Of a stretch of 64,000 nucleotides of DNA, positions 42,325-55,100 are shown one piece after another. Made by a program: the position numbers and the translations under genes. This DNA is from Rhynochetos jubatus. Taxonomy: Eukaryota > Chordata > Aves > Eurypygiformes > Rhynochetidae. Position 1 is the stretch's first letter. Every line of letters begins with the position of its first letter. The notes below the pieces were generated by a model that saw nothing but the letters and a program-made list of their open reading frames with translations, did not search any database and was not told the DNA's origin. The stretch spans positions 12,784,404-12,848,403 of the forward strand of contig CM050657.1 in NCBI GenBank assembly GCA_027574665.1. Direction: 5' to 3'.

Positions 42325-45300
42325 AGCCCTGGAGCTGTGGGCTTTCTGGTTCTCCGGACGCTAACCCTAAGCGTAACCCTAATTGTTAGGGTGCGCGGTT
42401 TCCGGCCCCGGCCCCTGTGGGTTCTGGCTTGGAAAGGTGGGGAGGCAGCAATGTGGGTGCAGTGTTTTGCTCCTCTTGGCAGGCCTTTGCAATGCCAGCT
42501 AGCCCTGGAGCTGTGGGCTTTCTGGTTCTCCGGACGCTAACCCTAAGCGTAACCCTAATATTTGACGTGCGCGTTTTCCGGCCCCGGCCCATCTGGGTTC
42601 TGGCTAGGGAAGGTGGGGAGGCAGCAATGTGGGTGCAGTGTTTTGCTCCTCTTGGCAGGCCTTTGCAATGCCAGCTAGCCCTGGAACTGTGGGCTTTGTG
42701 GTTCTCCGGACGCTAACCCTAGGCGTAACCCTAATAGTTAGGTTGCGCGGTTTCCGGCCCCGGCCCGTCTGGGTTCTGGCTAGGGAAGGTGGGGAGGCAG
42801 CAATGTGGGTGCAGTGTTTTGCTCCTCTTGGCAGGCCTTTGCAATGCCAGCTAGCCCTGGAGCTGTGGGCTTTCTGGTTCTCCGGACGCTAACCCTAGGC
42901 GTAACCCTAATTGTTCGGGTGCGCGGTTTCCGGCCCCGGCCCCTCTGGGTTCTGGCTAATAAAGGTGGGGAGGCAGCAATGTGGGTGCAGTGTTTTGCTC
43001 CTCTTGGCAGGCCTTTGCAATGCCAGCTAGCCCTGGAGCTGTGGGCTTTCTGGTTCTCCGGACGCTAACCCTAAGCGTAACCCTAATATTTGACGTGCGC
43101 GGTTTCCGGCCCTGGCCCCTCTGGGTTCTGGCTAGGGAAGGTGGGGAGGCAGCAATGTGGGTGCAGTGTTTTGCTCCTCTTGGCAGGCCTTTGCAATGCC
43201 AGCTAGCCCTGGAGCTGTGGGCTTTGTGGTTCTCCGGACGCTAACCCTAAGCGTAACCCTAATTGTTAGGGTGTGCGTTTTCCGGCCCCGGCCCCTCTGG
43301 GTTCTGGCTTGGAAAGGTGGGGAGGCAGCAATGTGGGTGCAGTGTTCTGCTCCTCTTGGCAGGCCTTTGCAATGCCAGCTAGCCCTGGAGCTGTGGGCTT
43401 TCTGGTTCTCCGGACGCTAACCCTAAGCGTAACCCTAATTGTTAGGGTGCGCGGTTTCCGACCCGGCCCCTGTGGGTTCTGGCTAATAAAGGTGGGGAGG
43501 CAGCAATGTGGGTGCAGTGTTTTGCTCCTCTTGGCAGGCCTTTGCAATGCCAGCTAGCCCTGGAGCTGTGGGCTTTCTGGTTCTCCGGACGCTAACCCTA
43601 AACGTAACCCTAATTGTTAGGGTGCGCGGTTTCCGGCCCCGGCCCCTCTGGGTTCTGGCTAGGGAAGGTGGGGAGGCAGAAATGTGGGTGCAGTGTTTTG
43701 CTCCTCTTGGCAGGCCTTTGCAATGCCAGCTAGCCCTGGAGCTGTGGGCTTTCTGGTTCTCCGGACGCTAACCCTAAGCGTAACCCTAATATTTGAGGTG
43801 CGCGGTTTCCGGCCCCGGCCCCTCTGGGTTCTGGCTAGGGAAGGTGGGGAGGCAGCAATGTGGGTGCAGTGTTTTGCTCCTCTTGGCAGGCCTTTGCAAT
43901 GCCAGCTAGCCCTGGAGCTGTGGGCTTTCTGGTTCTCCGGACGCTAACCCTAAGCGTAACCCTAATTGTTAGGGTGCGCGGTTTCCGGCCCCGGCCCCTC
44001 TGGGTTCTGGCTAATGAAGGTGGGGATGCAGCAATGTGGGTGCAGTGTTTTGCTCCTCTTGGCAGGCCTTTGCAATGCCAGCTAGCCCTGGAGCTGTGGG
44101 CTTTCTGGTTCTCCGGACGCTGACCCTAAGCGTAACCCTAATATTTGACGTGTGCTGTTTCCGGCCCCGGCCCCTGTGGGTTCTGGCTAGGGAAGGTGGG
44201 GAGGCAGCAATGTGGGTGCAGTGTTTTGCTCCTCTTGGCAGGCCTTTGCAATGCCAGCTAGCCCTGGAGCTGTGGGCTTTCTGGTTCTCCGGACGCTAAC
44301 CCTAAGCGTAACCCTAATTGTTAGGGTGCGCGTTTTCCGGCCCCGGCCCCTCTGGGTTCTGGCTAATAAAGGTGGGGAGGCAGCAATGTGGGTGCAGTGT
44401 TTTGTTCCTCTTGGCAGGCCTTTGCAATGCCAGCTAGCCCTGGAGCTGTGGGCTTTCTGGTTCTCCGGACGCTGACCCTAAGCGTAACCCTAATATTTGA
44501 CGTGTGCGGTTTCCGGCCCCGGCCCCTCTGGGTTCTGGCTAATGAAGGTGGGGATGCAGCAATGTGGGTGCAGTGTTTTGCTCCTCTTGGCAGGCCTTTG
44601 CAATGCCAGCTAGCCCTGGAGCTGTGGGCTTTCTGGTTCTCCGGACGCTAACCCTAAGCGTAACCCTAATATTTGACGTGTGCTGTTTCCGGCCCCGGAC
44701 CCTCTGGGTTCTGGCTAGGGAAGGTGGGGAGGCAGCAATGTGGGTGCAGTGTTTTGCTCCTCTTGGCAGGCCTTTGCAATGCCAGCTAGCCCTGGAGCTG
44801 TGGGCTTTCTGGTTCTCCGGACGCTAACCCTAAGCGTAACCCTAATTGTTAGGGTGCGCGTTTTCCGGCCCCGGCCCGTCTGGGTTCTGGCTAGGAAAGG
44901 TGGGGAGGCAGCAATGTGGGTGCAGTGTTTTGTTCCTCTTGGCAGGCCTTTGCAATGCCAGCTAGCCCTGGAGCTGTGGGCTTTCTGGTTCTCCGGACGC
45001 TAACCCTAAGCGTAACCCTAATATTTGACGTGTGCGGTTTCCGGCCCCGGCCCCTCTGGGTTCTGGCTAATAAAGGTGGGGAGGCAGCAATGTGGGTGCA
45101 GTGTTTTGCTCCTCTTGGCAGGCCTTTGCAATGCCAGCTAGCCCTGGAGCTGTGGGCTTTCTGGTTCTCCGGACGCTAACCCTAACCCTAACTCTAATAT
45201 TTGACGTGCGCGGTTTCCGGCCCCGGCCCCTCTGGATTCTGGCTAATGAAGGTGGGGATGCAGCAATGTGGGTGCAGTGTTTTGCTCCTCTTGGCAGGCC

Positions 45301-45667
45301 TTTGCAATGCCAGCTAGCCCTGGAGCTGTGGGCTTTCTGGTTCTCCGGACTCTAACCCTAAGCGTAACCCTAATATTTGACGTGCGCGGTTTCCAGCCCC
45401 GGCCCCTCCGGATTCTGGCTAATAAAGGTGGGGAGGCAGCAATGTGGGTGCAGTGTTTTGCTCCTCTTGGCAGGCCTTTGCAATGCCAGCTAGCCCTGGA
45501 GCTGTGGGCTTTCTGGTTCTCCGGACGCTAACCCTAAGCGTAACCCTAATATTTGACGTGCGCGGTTTCCAGCCCCGGCCCCTGTGGGTTCTGGCTAGGG
45601 AAGGTGGGGAGGCAGCAATGTGGGTGCAGTGTTTTGCTCCTCTTGGCAGGCCTTTGCAATGCCAGCT
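41973..45667 (+). repeat. Higher-order repeat 5, copy 1 (21 monomers, 3695 bp)
   Basis: The block begins with a pure-triple monomer carrying TTCCGCCCCCGG, followed by an AGCCGTGG monomer. Other markers are CTTGGAAAGG (42325, 43205), AGCCCTGGAACTG with TAATAGTTAGGTTGCG (42677), GTGTTCTGCTCC near 43345, CTAAACGTAACC (43556), CGCTGACCC (44084, 44436) and GGACTCTAACCC (45316). The single lineage iii copy (43381) makes the period one base short of 21 x 176. Confidence 0.88.
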
Positions 45668-48600
45668 AGCCCTGGAGCTGTGGGCTTTCTGGTTCTCCGG
45701 ACGCTAACCCTAACCCTAACCCTAATATTTGACGTGCGCGGTTTCCGCCCCCGGCCCCTGTGGGTTCTGGCTAATAAAGGTGGGGAGGCAGCAATGTGGG
45801 TGCAGTGTTTTGCTCCTCTTGGCAGGCCTTTGCAATGCCAGCTAGCCGTGGAGCTGTGGGCTTTCTGGTTCTCCGGACGCTAACCCTAGGCGTAACCCTA
45901 ATTGTTAGGGTGCGCGGTTTCCGGCCCCGGCCCCTGTGGGTTCTGGCCAATAAAGCTGGGGAGGCAGCAATGTGGGTGCAGTGTTTTGCTCCTCTTGGCA
46001 GGCCTTTGCAATGCCAGCTAGCCCTGGAGCTGTGGGCTTTCTGGTTCTCCGGACGCTAACCCTAAGCGTAACCCTAATTGTTAGGGTGCGCGGTTTCCGG
46101 CCCCGGCCCCTGTGGGTTCTGGCTTGGAAAGGTGGGGAGGCAGCAATGTGGGTGCAGTGTTTTGCTCCTCTTGGCAGGCCTTTGCAATGCCAGCTAGCCC
46201 TGGAGCTGTGGGCTTTCTGGTTCTCCGGACGCTAACCCTAAGCGTAACCCTAATATTTGACGTGCGCGTTTTCCGGCCCCGGCCCATCTGGGTTCTGGCT
46301 AGGGAAGGTGGGGAGGCAGCAATGTGGGTGCAGTGTTTTGCTCCTCTTGGCAGGCCTTTGCAATGCCAGCTAGCCCTGGAACTGTGGGCTTTGTGGTTCT
46401 CCGGACGCTAACCCTAGGCGTAACCCTAATAGTTAGGTTGCGCGGTTTCCGGCCCCGGCCCGTCTGGGTTCTGGCTAGGGAAGGTGGGGAGGCAGCAATG
46501 TGGGTGCAGTGTTTTGCTCCTCTTGGCAGGCCTTTGCAATGCCAGCTAGCCCTGGAGCTGTGGGCTTTCTGGTTCTCCGGACGCTAACCCTAGGCGTAAC
46601 CCTAATTGTTCGGGTGCGCGGTTTCCGGCCCCGGCCCCTCTGGGTTCTGGCTAATAAAGGTGGGGAGGCAGCAATGTGGGTGCAGTGTTTTGCTCCTCTT
46701 GGCAGGCCTTTGCAATGCCAGCTAGCCCTGGAGCTGTGGGCTTTCTGGTTCTCCGGACGCTAACCCTAAGCGTAACCCTAATATTTGACGTGCGCGGTTT
46801 CCGGCCCCGGCCCCTGTGGGTTCTGGCTAGGGAAGGTGGGGAGGCAGAAATGTGGGTGCAGTGTTTTGCTCCTCTTGGCAGGCCTTTGCAATGCCAGCTA
46901 GCCCTGGAGCTGTGGGCTTTCTGGTTCTCCGGACGCTAACCCTAAGCGTAACCCTAATATTTGACGTGCGCGGTTTCCGGCCCTGGCCCCTCTGGGTTCT
47001 GGCTAGGGAAGGTGGGGAGGCAGCAATGTGGGTGCAGTGTTTTGCTCCTCTTGGCAGGCCTTTGCAATGCCAGCTAGCCCTGGAGCTGTGGGCTTTGTGG
47101 TTCTCCGGACGCTAACCCTAAGCGTAACCCTAATTGTTAGGGTGTGCGTTTTCCGGCCCCGGCCCCTCTGGGTTCTGGCTTGGAAAGGTGGGGAGGCAGC
47201 AATGTGGGTGCAGTGTTCTGCTCCTCTTGGCAGGCCTTTGCAATGCCAGCTAGCCCTGGAGCTGTGGGCTTTCTGGTTCTCCGGACGCTAACCCTAAGCG
47301 TAACCCTAATTGTTAGGGTGCGCGGTTTCCGACCCGGCCCCTGTGGGTTCTGGCTAATAAAGGTGGGGAGGCAGCAATGTGGGTGCAGTGTTTTGCTCCT
47401 CTTGGCAGGCCTTTGCAATGCCAGCTAGCCCTGGAGCTGTGGGCTTTCTGGTTCTCCGGACGCTAACCCTAAACGTAACCCTAATTGTTAGGGTGCGTGG
47501 TTTCCGTCCCCGGCCCCTGTGGGTTCTGGCTAGGGAAGGTGGGGAGGCAGAAATGTGGGTGCAGTGTTTTGCTCCTCTTGGCAGGCCTTTGCAATGCCAG
47601 CTAGCCCTGGAGCTGTGGGCTTTCTGGTTCTCCGGACGCTAACCCTAAGCGTAACCCTAATATTTGAGGTGCGCGGTTTCCGGCCCCGGCCCCTCTGGGT
47701 TCTGGCTAGGGAAGGTGGGGAGGCAGCAATGTGGGTGCAGTGTTTTGCTCCTCTTGGCAGGCCTTTGCAATGCCAGCTAGCCCTGGAGCTGTGGGCTTTC
47801 TGGTTCTCCGGACGCTAACCCTAAGCGTAACCCTAATTGTTAGGGTGCGCGGTTTCCGGCCCCGGCCCCTCTGGGTTCTGGCTAATGAAGGTGGGGATGC
47901 AGCAATGTGGGTGCAGTGTTTTGCTCCTCTTGGCAGGCCTTTGCAATGCCAGCTAGCCCTGGAGCTGTGGGCTTTCTGGTTCTCCGGACGCTGACCCTAA
48001 GCGTAACCCTAATATTTGACGTGTGCTGTTTCCGGCCCCGGCCCCTGTGGGTTCTGGCTAGGGAAGGTGGGGAGGCAGCAATGTGGGTGCAGTGTTTTGC
48101 TCCTCTTGGCAGGCCTTTGCAATGCCAGCTAGCCCTGGAGCTGTGGGCTTTCTGGTTCTCCGGACGCTAACCCTAAGCGTAACCCTAATTGTTAGGGTGC
48201 GCGTTTTCCGGCCCCGGCCCCTCTGGGTTCTGGCTAATAAAGGTGGGGAGGCAGCAATGTGGGTGCAGTGTTTTGTTCCTCTTGGCAGGCCTTTGCAATG
48301 CCAGCTAGCCCTGGAGCTGTGGGCTTTCTGGTTCTCCGGACGCTGACCCTAAGCGTAACCCTAATATTTGACGTGTGCGGTTTCCGGCCCCGGACCCTCT
48401 GGGTTCTGGCTAATGAAGGTGGGGATGCAGCAATGTGGGTGCAGTGTTTTGCTCCTCTTGGCAGGCCTTTGCAATGCCAGCTAGCCCTGGAGCTGTGGGC
48501 TTTCTGGTTCTCCGGACGCTAACCCTAAGCGTAACCCTAATATTTGACGTGTGCTGTTTCCGGCCCCGGACCCTCTGGGTTCTGGCTAGGGAAGGTGGGG

Positions 48601-49538
48601 AGGCAGCAATGTGGGTGCAGTGTTTTGCTCCTCTTGGCAGGCCTTTGCAATGCCAGCTAGCCCTGGAGCTGTGGGCTTTCTGGTTCTCCGGACGCTAACC
48701 CTAAGCGTAACCCTAATTGTTAGGGTGCGCGTTTTCCGGCCCCGGCCCGTCTGGGTTCTGGCTAATAAAGGTGGGGAGGCAGCAATGTGGGTGCAGTGTT
48801 TTGTTCCTCTTGGCAGGCCTTTGCAATGCCAGCTAGCCCTGGAGCTGTGGGCTTTCTGGTTCTCCGGACGCTAACCCTAAGCGTAACCCTAATATTTGAC
48901 GTGTGCGGTTTCCGGCCCCGGCCCCTCTGGGTTCTGGCTAATAAAGGTGGGGAGGCAGCAATGTGGGTGCAGTGTTTTGCTCCTCTTGGCAGGCCTTTGC
49001 AATGCCAGCTAGCCCTGGAGCTGTGGGCTTTCTGGTTCTCCGGACGCTAACCCTAACCCTAACTCTAATATTTGACGTGCGCGGTTTCCGGCCCCGGCCC
49101 CTCTGGATTCTGGCTAATGAAGGTGGGGATGCAGCAATGTGGGTGCAGTGTTTTGCTCCTCTTGGCAGGCCTTTGCAATGCCAGCTAGCCCTGGAGCTGT
49201 GGGCTTTCTGGTTCTCCGGACTCTAACCCTAAGCGTAACCCTAATATTTGACGTGCGCGGTTTCCAGCCCCGGCCCCTCCGGATTCTGGCTAATAAAGGT
49301 GGGGAGGCAGCAATGTGGGTGCAGTGTTTTGCTCCTCTTGGCAGGCCTTTGCAATGCCAGCTAGCCCTGGAGCTGTGGGCTTTCTGGTTCTCCGGACGCT
49401 AACCCTAAGCGTAACCCTAATATTTGACGTGCGCGGTTTCCAGCCCCGGCCCCTGTGGGTTCTGGCTAGGGAAGGTGGGGAGGCAGCAATGTGGGTGCAG
49501 TGTTTTGCTCCTCTTGGCAGGCCTTTGCAATGCCAGCT
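45668..49538 (+). repeat. Higher-order repeat 5, copy 2 (22 monomers, 3871 bp)
   Basis: This copy repeats copy 1 at 3695 bp and, after one inserted monomer, at 3871 bp. A few differences are visible: the monomer at 47427 has GCGTGGTTTCCGTCCCC and CTGTGGG where copy 1 has GCGCGGTTTCCGGCCCC and CTCTGGG, and CTAATAAAGG replaces CTAGGAAAGG near 48765. Confidence 0.88.
46724..46899 (+). repeat. Monomer present only in copy 2 of higher-order repeat 5
   Basis: This class B monomer ends in GGCAGAAATGTGG, a rare change otherwise seen only in the monomers at 43556 and 47427. It sits 703 bp before the 47427 copy. Its presence accounts for the change of offset from 3695 to 3871 bp. Confidence 0.8.
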
Positions 49539-49884
49539 AGCCCTGGAGCTGTGGGCTTTGTGGTTCTCCGGACGCTAACCCTAAGCGTAACCCTAATTGT
49601 TAGGGTGTGCGGTTTCTGGCCCCGGCCCCTCTGGGTTCTGGCTAGGGAAGGTGGGGAGGCAGCAATGTGGGTGCAGTGTTTTGCTCCTCTTGGCAGGCCT
49701 TTGCAATGCCAGCTAGCCCTGGAGCTGTGGGCTTTCTGGTTCTCCGGACGCTAACCCTAACCCTAATATTTGACGTGCGCGGTTTCCGGCCCCGGCCCCT
49801 CCGGATTCTGGCTAATAAAGGTGGGGAGGCAGCAATGTGGGTGCAGTGTTTTGCTCCTCTTGGCAGGCCTTTGCAATGCCAGCT

Positions 49885-52171
49885 AGCCCTGGAGCTGTGG
49901 GCTTTCTGGTTCTCCGGACGCTAACCCTAAGCGTAACCCTAATATTTGACGTGCGCGGTTTCCGGCCCTGGCCCCTCTGGGTTCTGGCTAGGGAAGGTGG
50001 GGAGGCAGCAATGTGGGTGCAGTGTTTTGCTCCTCTTGGCAGGCCTTTGCAATGCCAGCTAGCCCTGGAGCTGTGGGCTTTCTGGTTCTCCGGACGCTAA
50101 CCCTAAGCGTAACCCTAATTGTTAGGGTGTGCGTTTTCCGGCCCCGGCCCCTCTGGGTTCTGGCTTGGAAAGGTGGGGAGGCAGCAATGTGGGTGCAGTG
50201 TTCTGCTCCTCTTGGCAGGCCTTTGCAATGCCAGCTAGCCCTGGAGCTGTGGGCTTTCTGGTTCTCCGGACGCTAACCCTAAGCGTAACCCTAATTGTTA
50301 GGGTGCGCGGTTTCCGACCCGGCCCCTGTGGGTTCTGGCTAATAAAGGTGGGGAGGCAGCAATGTGGGTGCAGTGTTTTGCTCCTCTTGGCAGGCCTTTG
50401 CAATGCCAGCTAGCCCTGGAGCTGTGGGCTTTCTGGTTCTCCGGACGCTAACCCTAAACGTAACCCTAATTGTTAGGGTGCGTGGTTTCCGGCCCCGGCC
50501 CCTCTGGGTTCTGGCTAGGGAAGGTGGGGAGGCAGCAATGTGGGTGCAGTGTTTTGCTCCTCTTGGCAGGCCTTTGCAATGCCAGCTAGCCCTGGAGCTG
50601 TGGGCTTTCTGGTTCTCCGGACGCTAACCCTAAGCGTAACCCTAATTGTTAGGGTGCGCGGTTTCCGGCCCCGGCCCCTCTGGGTTCTGGCTAATGAAGG
50701 TGGGGATGCAGCAATGTGGGTGCAGTGTTTTGCTCCTCTTGGCAGGCCTTTGCAATGCCAGCTAGCCCTGGAGCTGTGGGCTTTCTGGTTCTCCGGACGC
50801 TGACCCTAAGCGTAACCCTAATATTTGACGTGTGCTGTTTCCGGCCCCGGCCCCTGTGGGTTCTGGCTAGGGAAGGTGGGGAGGCAGCAATGTGGGTGCA
50901 GTGTTTTGCTCCTCTTGGCAGGCCTTTGCAATGCCAGCTAGCCCTGGAGCTGTGGGCTTTCTGGTTCTCCGGACGCTAACCCTAAGCGTAACCCTAATTG
51001 TTAGGGTGCGCGTTTTCCGGCCCCGGCCCCTCTGGGTTCTGGCTAATAAAGGTGGGGAGGCAGCAATGTGGGTGCAGTGTTTTGTTCCTCTTGGCAGGCC
51101 TTTGCAATGCCAGCTAGCCCTGGAGCTGTGGGCTTTCTGGTTCTCCGGACGCTGACCCTAAGCGTAACCCTAATATTTGACGTGTGCGGTTTCCGGCCCC
51201 GGCCCCTCTGGGTTCTGGCTAATGAAGGTGGGGATGCAGCAATGTGGGTGCAGTGTTTTGCTCCTCTTGGCAGGCCTTTGCAATGCCAGCTAGCCCTGGA
51301 GCTGTGGGCTTTCTGGTTCTCCGGGCGCTAACCCTAAGCGTAACCCTAATATTTGACGTGTGCTGTTTCCGGCCCCGGCCCCTCTGGGTTCTGGCTAGGG
51401 AAGGTGGGGAGGCAGCAATGTGGGTGCAGTGTTTTGCTCCTCTTGGCAGGCCTTTGCAATGCCAGCTAGCCCTGGAGCTGTGGGCTTTCTGGTTCTCCGG
51501 ACGCTAACCCTAAGCGTAACCCTAATTGTTAGGGTGCGCGTTTTCCGGCCCCGGCCCCTCTGGGTTCTGGCTAATAAAGGTGGGGAGGCAGCAATGTGGG
51601 TGCAGTGTTTTGCTGCTCTTGGCAGGCCTTTGCAATGCCAGCTAGCCCTGGAGCTGTGGGCTTTCTGGTTCTCCGGACGCTAACCCTAAGCGTAACCCTA
51701 ATATTTGACGTGTGCGGTTTCCGGCCCCGGCCCCTCTGGGTTCTGGCTAATAAAGGTGGGGAGGCAGCAATGTGGGTGCAGTGTTTTGCTCCTCTTGGCA
51801 GGCCTTTGCAATGTCAGCTAGCCCTGGAGCTGTGGGCTTTCTGGTTCTCCGGACGCTAACCCTAACCCTAACTCTAATATTTGACGTGCGCGGTTTCCGG
51901 CCCCGGCCCCTCTGGATTCTGGCTAATGAAGGTAGGGATGCAGCAATGTGGGTGCAGTGTTTTGCTCCTCTTGGCAGGCCTTTGCAATGCCAGCTAGCCC
52001 TGGAGCTGTGGGCTTTCTGGTTCTCCGGACGCTAACCCTAAGCGTAACCCTAATATTTGACGTGCGCGGTTTCCAGCCCCGGCCCCTGTGGGTTCTGGCT
52101 AGGGAAGGTGGGGAGGCAGCAATGTGGGTGCAGTGTTTTGCTCCTCTTGGCAGGCCTTTGCAATGCCAGCT
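49885..52171 (+). repeat. Higher-order repeat 5, copy 3 (partial)
   Basis: This stretch follows copy 2 at an offset of 2985 bp, then 2809 bp (monomer 47603 is missing), then 2633 bp (monomer 49187 is missing). Private changes include CCGGGCGCTAACC near 51325, AATGTCAGC near 51813 and GAAGGTAGGGATG near 51930. The middle of the larger repeat is therefore present a third time with two units removed. Confidence 0.83.
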
Positions 52172-55100
52172 AGCCCTGGAGCTGTGGGCTTTCTGGTTCT
52201 CCGGACGCTAACCCTAACCCTAATATTTGACGTGCGCGGTTTCCGGCCCCGGCCCCTCCGGATTCTGGCTAATAAAGGTGGGGAGGCAGCAATGTGGGTG
52301 CAGTGTTTTGCTCCTCTTGGCAGGCCTTTGCAATGCCAGCTAGCCCTGGAGCTGTGGGCTTTCTGGTTCTCCGGACGCTAACCCTAACCCTAACCCTAAT
52401 ATTTGACGTGCGCGGTTTCCGCCCCCGGCCCCTGTGGGTTCTGGCTAATAAAGGTGGGGAGGCAGCAATGTGGGTGCAGTGTTTTGCTCCTCTTGGCAGG
52501 CCTTTGCAATGCCAGCTAGCCCTGGAGCTGTGGGCTTTCTGGTTCTCCGGACGCTAACCCTAAGCGTAACCCTAATTGTTAGGGTGCGCGGTTTCCGGCC
52601 CCGGCCCCTCTGGGTTCTGGCTAGGGAAGGTGGGGAGGCAGCAATGTGGGTGCAGTGTTTTGCTCCTCTTGGCAGGCCTTTGCAATGCCAGCTAGCCCTG
52701 GAGCTGTGGGCTTTCTGGTTGTCCGGACGCTAACCCTAAGCGTAACCCTAATTGTTAGGGTGCGCGGTTTCCGGCCCCGGCCCCTCTGGGTTCTGGCTAA
52801 TACAGGTGGGGAGGCAGCAATGTGGGTGCAGTGTTTTGCTCCTCTTGGCAGGCCTTTGCAATGCCAGCTAGCCCTGGAGCTGTGGGCTTTCTGGTTCTCC
52901 GGACGCTAACCCTAAGCGTAACCCTAATTGTTTGGGTGCGCGGTTTCTGGCCCCAGCCCCTGTGGGTTCTGGCTAATACAGGTGGGGAGGCAGCAATGTG
53001 GGTGCAGCGTTTTGCTGCTCTTGGCAGGCCTTTGCAATGCCAGCTAGCCCTGGAGCTGTGGGCTTTGTGGTTCTCCGGACGCTAACCCTAAGCGTAACCC
53101 TAATTGTTAGGGTGCGCGGTTTCCGGCCCTGGCCCCTGTGGCTTCTGGCTAGGGAAGGTGGGGAGGCAGCAATGTGGGTGCAGTGTTTTGCTCCTCTTGG
53201 CAGGCCTTTGCAATGCCAGCTAGCCCTGGAGCTGTGGGCTTTGTGGTTCTCCGGACGCTAACCCTAAGCGTAACCCTAATTGTTAGGGTGCGCATTTTCC
53301 GGTCCCGTCCCCTCTGGATTCTGGCTAATAAAGGTGGGGAGGCAGCAATGTGGGTGCAGTGTTTTGCTCCTCTTGGCAGGCCTTTGCAATGCCAGCTAGC
53401 CCTGGAGCTGTGGGCTTTGTGGTTCTCCGGACGCTAACCCTAAGCGTAACCCTAATTGTTAGGGTGCGCGGTTTCCGGCCCCGGCCCCTGTGGGTTCTGG
53501 CTAGGGAAGGTGGGGAGGCAGCAATGTGGGTGCAGTGTTTTGCTCCTCTTGGCAGGCCTTTGCAATGCCAGCTAGCCCTGGAGCTGTGGGCTTTCTGGTT
53601 CTCCGGACGCTAACCCTAAGCGTAACCCTAATTGTTCGGGTGCGCGGTTTCCGGCCCGGCCACTCTGGGTTCTGGCTAGGGAAGGTGGGGAGGCAGCAAT
53701 GTGGGTGCAGTGTTTTGTTCCTCTTGGCAGACCTTTGCAATGCCAGCTAGCCCTGGAGCTGTGGGCTTTCTGGTTCTCCGGACGCTAACCCTAAGCGTAA
53801 CCCTAATTGTTAGGGTGCGCGGTTTCCGGCCCCGGCCCGTCTGGGTTCTGGCTAGGGAAGGTGGGGAGGCAGCAATGTGGGTGCAGTGTTTTGCTCCTCT
53901 TGGCAGGCCTTTGCAATGCCAGCTAGCCCTGGAGCTGTGGGCTTTCTGGTTCTCCGGACGCTAACCCTAAGCGTAACCCTAATTGTTAGGGTGCGCATTT
54001 TCCGGTCCCGGCCCGTCTGGGTTCTGGCTAATAAAGGTGGGGAGGCAGCAATGTGGGTGCAGTGTTTTGCTCCTCTTGGCAGGCCTTTGCAATGCCAGCT
54101 AGCCCTGGAGCTGTGGGCTTTCTGGTTCTCCGGACGCTAACCCTAACCCTAACCCTAATATTTGACGTGCGCGGTTTCCAGCCCCGGCCCCTGTGGGTTC
54201 TGGCTAATAAAGGTGGGGAGGCAGCAATGTGGGTGCAGTGTTTTGCTCCTCTTGGCAGGCCTTTGCAATGCCAGCTAGCCCTGGAGCTGTGGGCTTTCTG
54301 GTTCTCCGGACGCTAACCCTAAGCGTAACCCTAATTGTTAGGGTGCGCATTTTCCGGTCCCGGCCCGTCTGGGTTCTGGCTAATAAAGGTGGGGAGGCAG
54401 CAATGTGGGTGCAGTGTTTTGCTCCTCTTGGCAGGCCTTTGCAATGCCAGCTAGCCCTGGAGCTGTGGGCTTTCTGGTTCTCCGGACGCTAACCCTAAGC
54501 GTAACCCTAATTGTTAGGGTGCGTGGTTTCCGGCCCCGGCCCCTCTGGGTTCTGGCTAATACAGGTGGGGAGGCAGCAATGTGTGTGCAGTGTTTTGCTC
54601 CTCTTGGCAGGCCTTTGCAATGCCAGCTAGCCCTGGAGCTGTGGGCTTTCTGGTTCTCCGGACGCTAACCCTAAGCGTAACCCTAATTGTTAGGGTGCGC
54701 GGTTTCCGGCCCCGGCCCCTCTGGGTTCTGGCTAATACAGGTGGGGAGGCAGCAATGTGGGTGCAGTGTTTTGCTCCTCTTGGCAGGCCTTTGCAATGCC
54801 AGCTAGCCCTGGAGCTGTGGGCTTTCTGGTTCTCCAGACGCTAACCCTAAGCGTAACCCTAATTGTTAGGGTGCGCGGTTTCCGTCCCCGGCCCCTGTGG
54901 GTTCTGGCTAGGGAAGGTGGGGAGGCAGCAATGTGGGTGCAGTGTTTTGCTCCTCTTGGCAGGCCTTTGCAATGCCAGCTAGCCCTGGAGCTGTGGGCTT
55001 TCTGGTTCTCCGGACGCTAACCCTAACCCTAACCCTAATATTTGACGTGCGCGGTTTCCGGCCCCGGCCCCTGTGGGTTCTGGCTAATAAAGGTGGGGAG

